From the NCBI GenBank assembly GCA_026993705.1, contig JALWSJ010000270.1, positions 2,146 through 16,745 on the forward strand: a stretch of DNA of 14,600 bases, in the 5' to 3' direction. Positions 14,320 to 14,600 of this stretch are shown in pieces. Each line of letters starts with the position of its first letter. Position 1 is the first letter of the stretch. This DNA comes from Flavobacteriales bacterium. GTDB taxonomy: Bacteria; Bacteroidota; Bacteroidia; Flavobacteriales_D; Parvicellaceae. The notes under the pieces are model-generated. The model did not search any database. It had not been told where the DNA came from and saw only the letters and a list, made by a program, of their open reading frames with translations. A program made the translations under genes and the position numbers.

Positions 14320-14600
14320 AATTATTGGTTGTTAAATTGTTTAAGTATTCCCAAACTAAAGCCGATTCAAATCCTTTTTGAATACAATAGCGAGCTGTTT
14401 TAGCTTTTCTTTGATAAGTTGAGTTGGCTTTTGTTTGGTTATATTTTTGTTTAATTAGTTCTTGTAATGTATCGTTGTATTCTTCTTCTTCAAGAGCTTC
14501 CAACCCCTTTCGGATGCAATATTCCGATACATTTTTTTCTTTTAGTTTTGCTTTAATTTTTTGCTTTCTCCATTTTTTGTTTCTGTATTTCACTTCGGTA
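14312..14600 (-). CDS. recX: RecX family regulator of RecA, 5' end outside the window
   Basis: RecX proteins bind RecA filaments and limit recombination and SOS activity. The visible part, about 95 residues, contains NKKWRKQKIKAKLKEKNVSE, then IRKGLEALEEEEYNDTLQEL and RYCIQKGFESALVWEYL. This follows the pattern of the helical repeats of the middle and C-terminal half of RecX ('kkWGkxkIxxeLkxkgis..yl..li.kkGfe..li'). The frame stays open to the right window edge, and the GTG at 14593 aligns with the interior of RecX proteins (usually about 155 residues), so it is not the true start and roughly 55-65 residues lie outside. The stop overlaps the thiolase start by 8 bases. The linked thiolase has no obvious relation to RecA control. 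Confidence 0.88.
   Translation of the reverse strand, partial: TEVKYRNKKWRKQKIKAKLKEKNVSEYCIRKGLEALEEEEYNDTLQELIKQKYNQTKANSTYQRKAKTARYCIQKGFESALVWEYLNNLTTNNYD

Noticed and set aside
14312..14593. GTG at 14593 as the start of a complete 93-residue gene
   Set aside because: The frame is open beyond it to the window edge and RecX similarity begins mid-domain, so the gene is cut by the window.

Overview
The window looks like a chromosomal segment of a Bacteroidota bacterium, most likely a member of the Flavobacteriia. The DNA is AT-rich and Shine-Dalgarno sequences are scarce. Several upstream regions carry candidate Bacteroidota-type -7 elements (TAnnTTTG). The order ftsX / DUF3098 / uppP is typical of Flavobacteriia. 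A secreted protein begins with the 'MLDIQSDNKGILIPRL' type of repeat seen in Bacteroidota surface proteins. This placement is inference from gene content; no rRNA gene or other definitive marker is present.

Left part (1-4080): a minus-strand unit of bifunctional riboflavin gene ribBA, overlapping by ATGA an aminopeptidase P gene and followed by the first codons of another gene that runs off the left edge. It is divergent from lhgO (L-2-hydroxyglutarate oxidase) across 275 bases that hold two candidate promoters and a conspicuous hairpin in the ribBA leader. Next on the plus strand is a DEAD-box RNA helicase with a DEFD motif and a DbpA-like tail (4158-5480).

Middle (5481-7497): the 443 bases after the helicase are packed with structured repeats. 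There is a composite element (conserved blocks GGGCGTTCCC, GGTCGGGCTATC, TTTTGTGTTGCA and CTATCCCTAACGC around hairpins), then a ~156-base near-complete inverted repeat, then a shortened second copy of that hairpin. A zeta-toxin-like P-loop kinase gene lies convergent to it, with a 49-codon companion ORF overlapping its 3' end. trmH follows.

Right part (7606-14600): a 676-residue secreted repeat protein; ftsX-DUF3098-uppP (cell division and envelope lipid recycling), with ftsX apparently starting on a GTG at or next to its own transcription start; a convergent class II Fic AMPylase gene overlapping uppP by 7 bases; 332 intergenic bases holding a second, inverted copy of the composite repeat; and a minus-strand pair recX (partial, right edge) and a beta-ketoadipyl-CoA-type thiolase.

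The housekeeping genes are ordinary. The parts worth attention are the composite repeat family, whose two copies both sit 5-14 bases after a stop codon and in that gene's orientation; the kinase plus small-ORF pair; the ribBA leader hairpin; and the apparently leaderless GTG start of ftsX.
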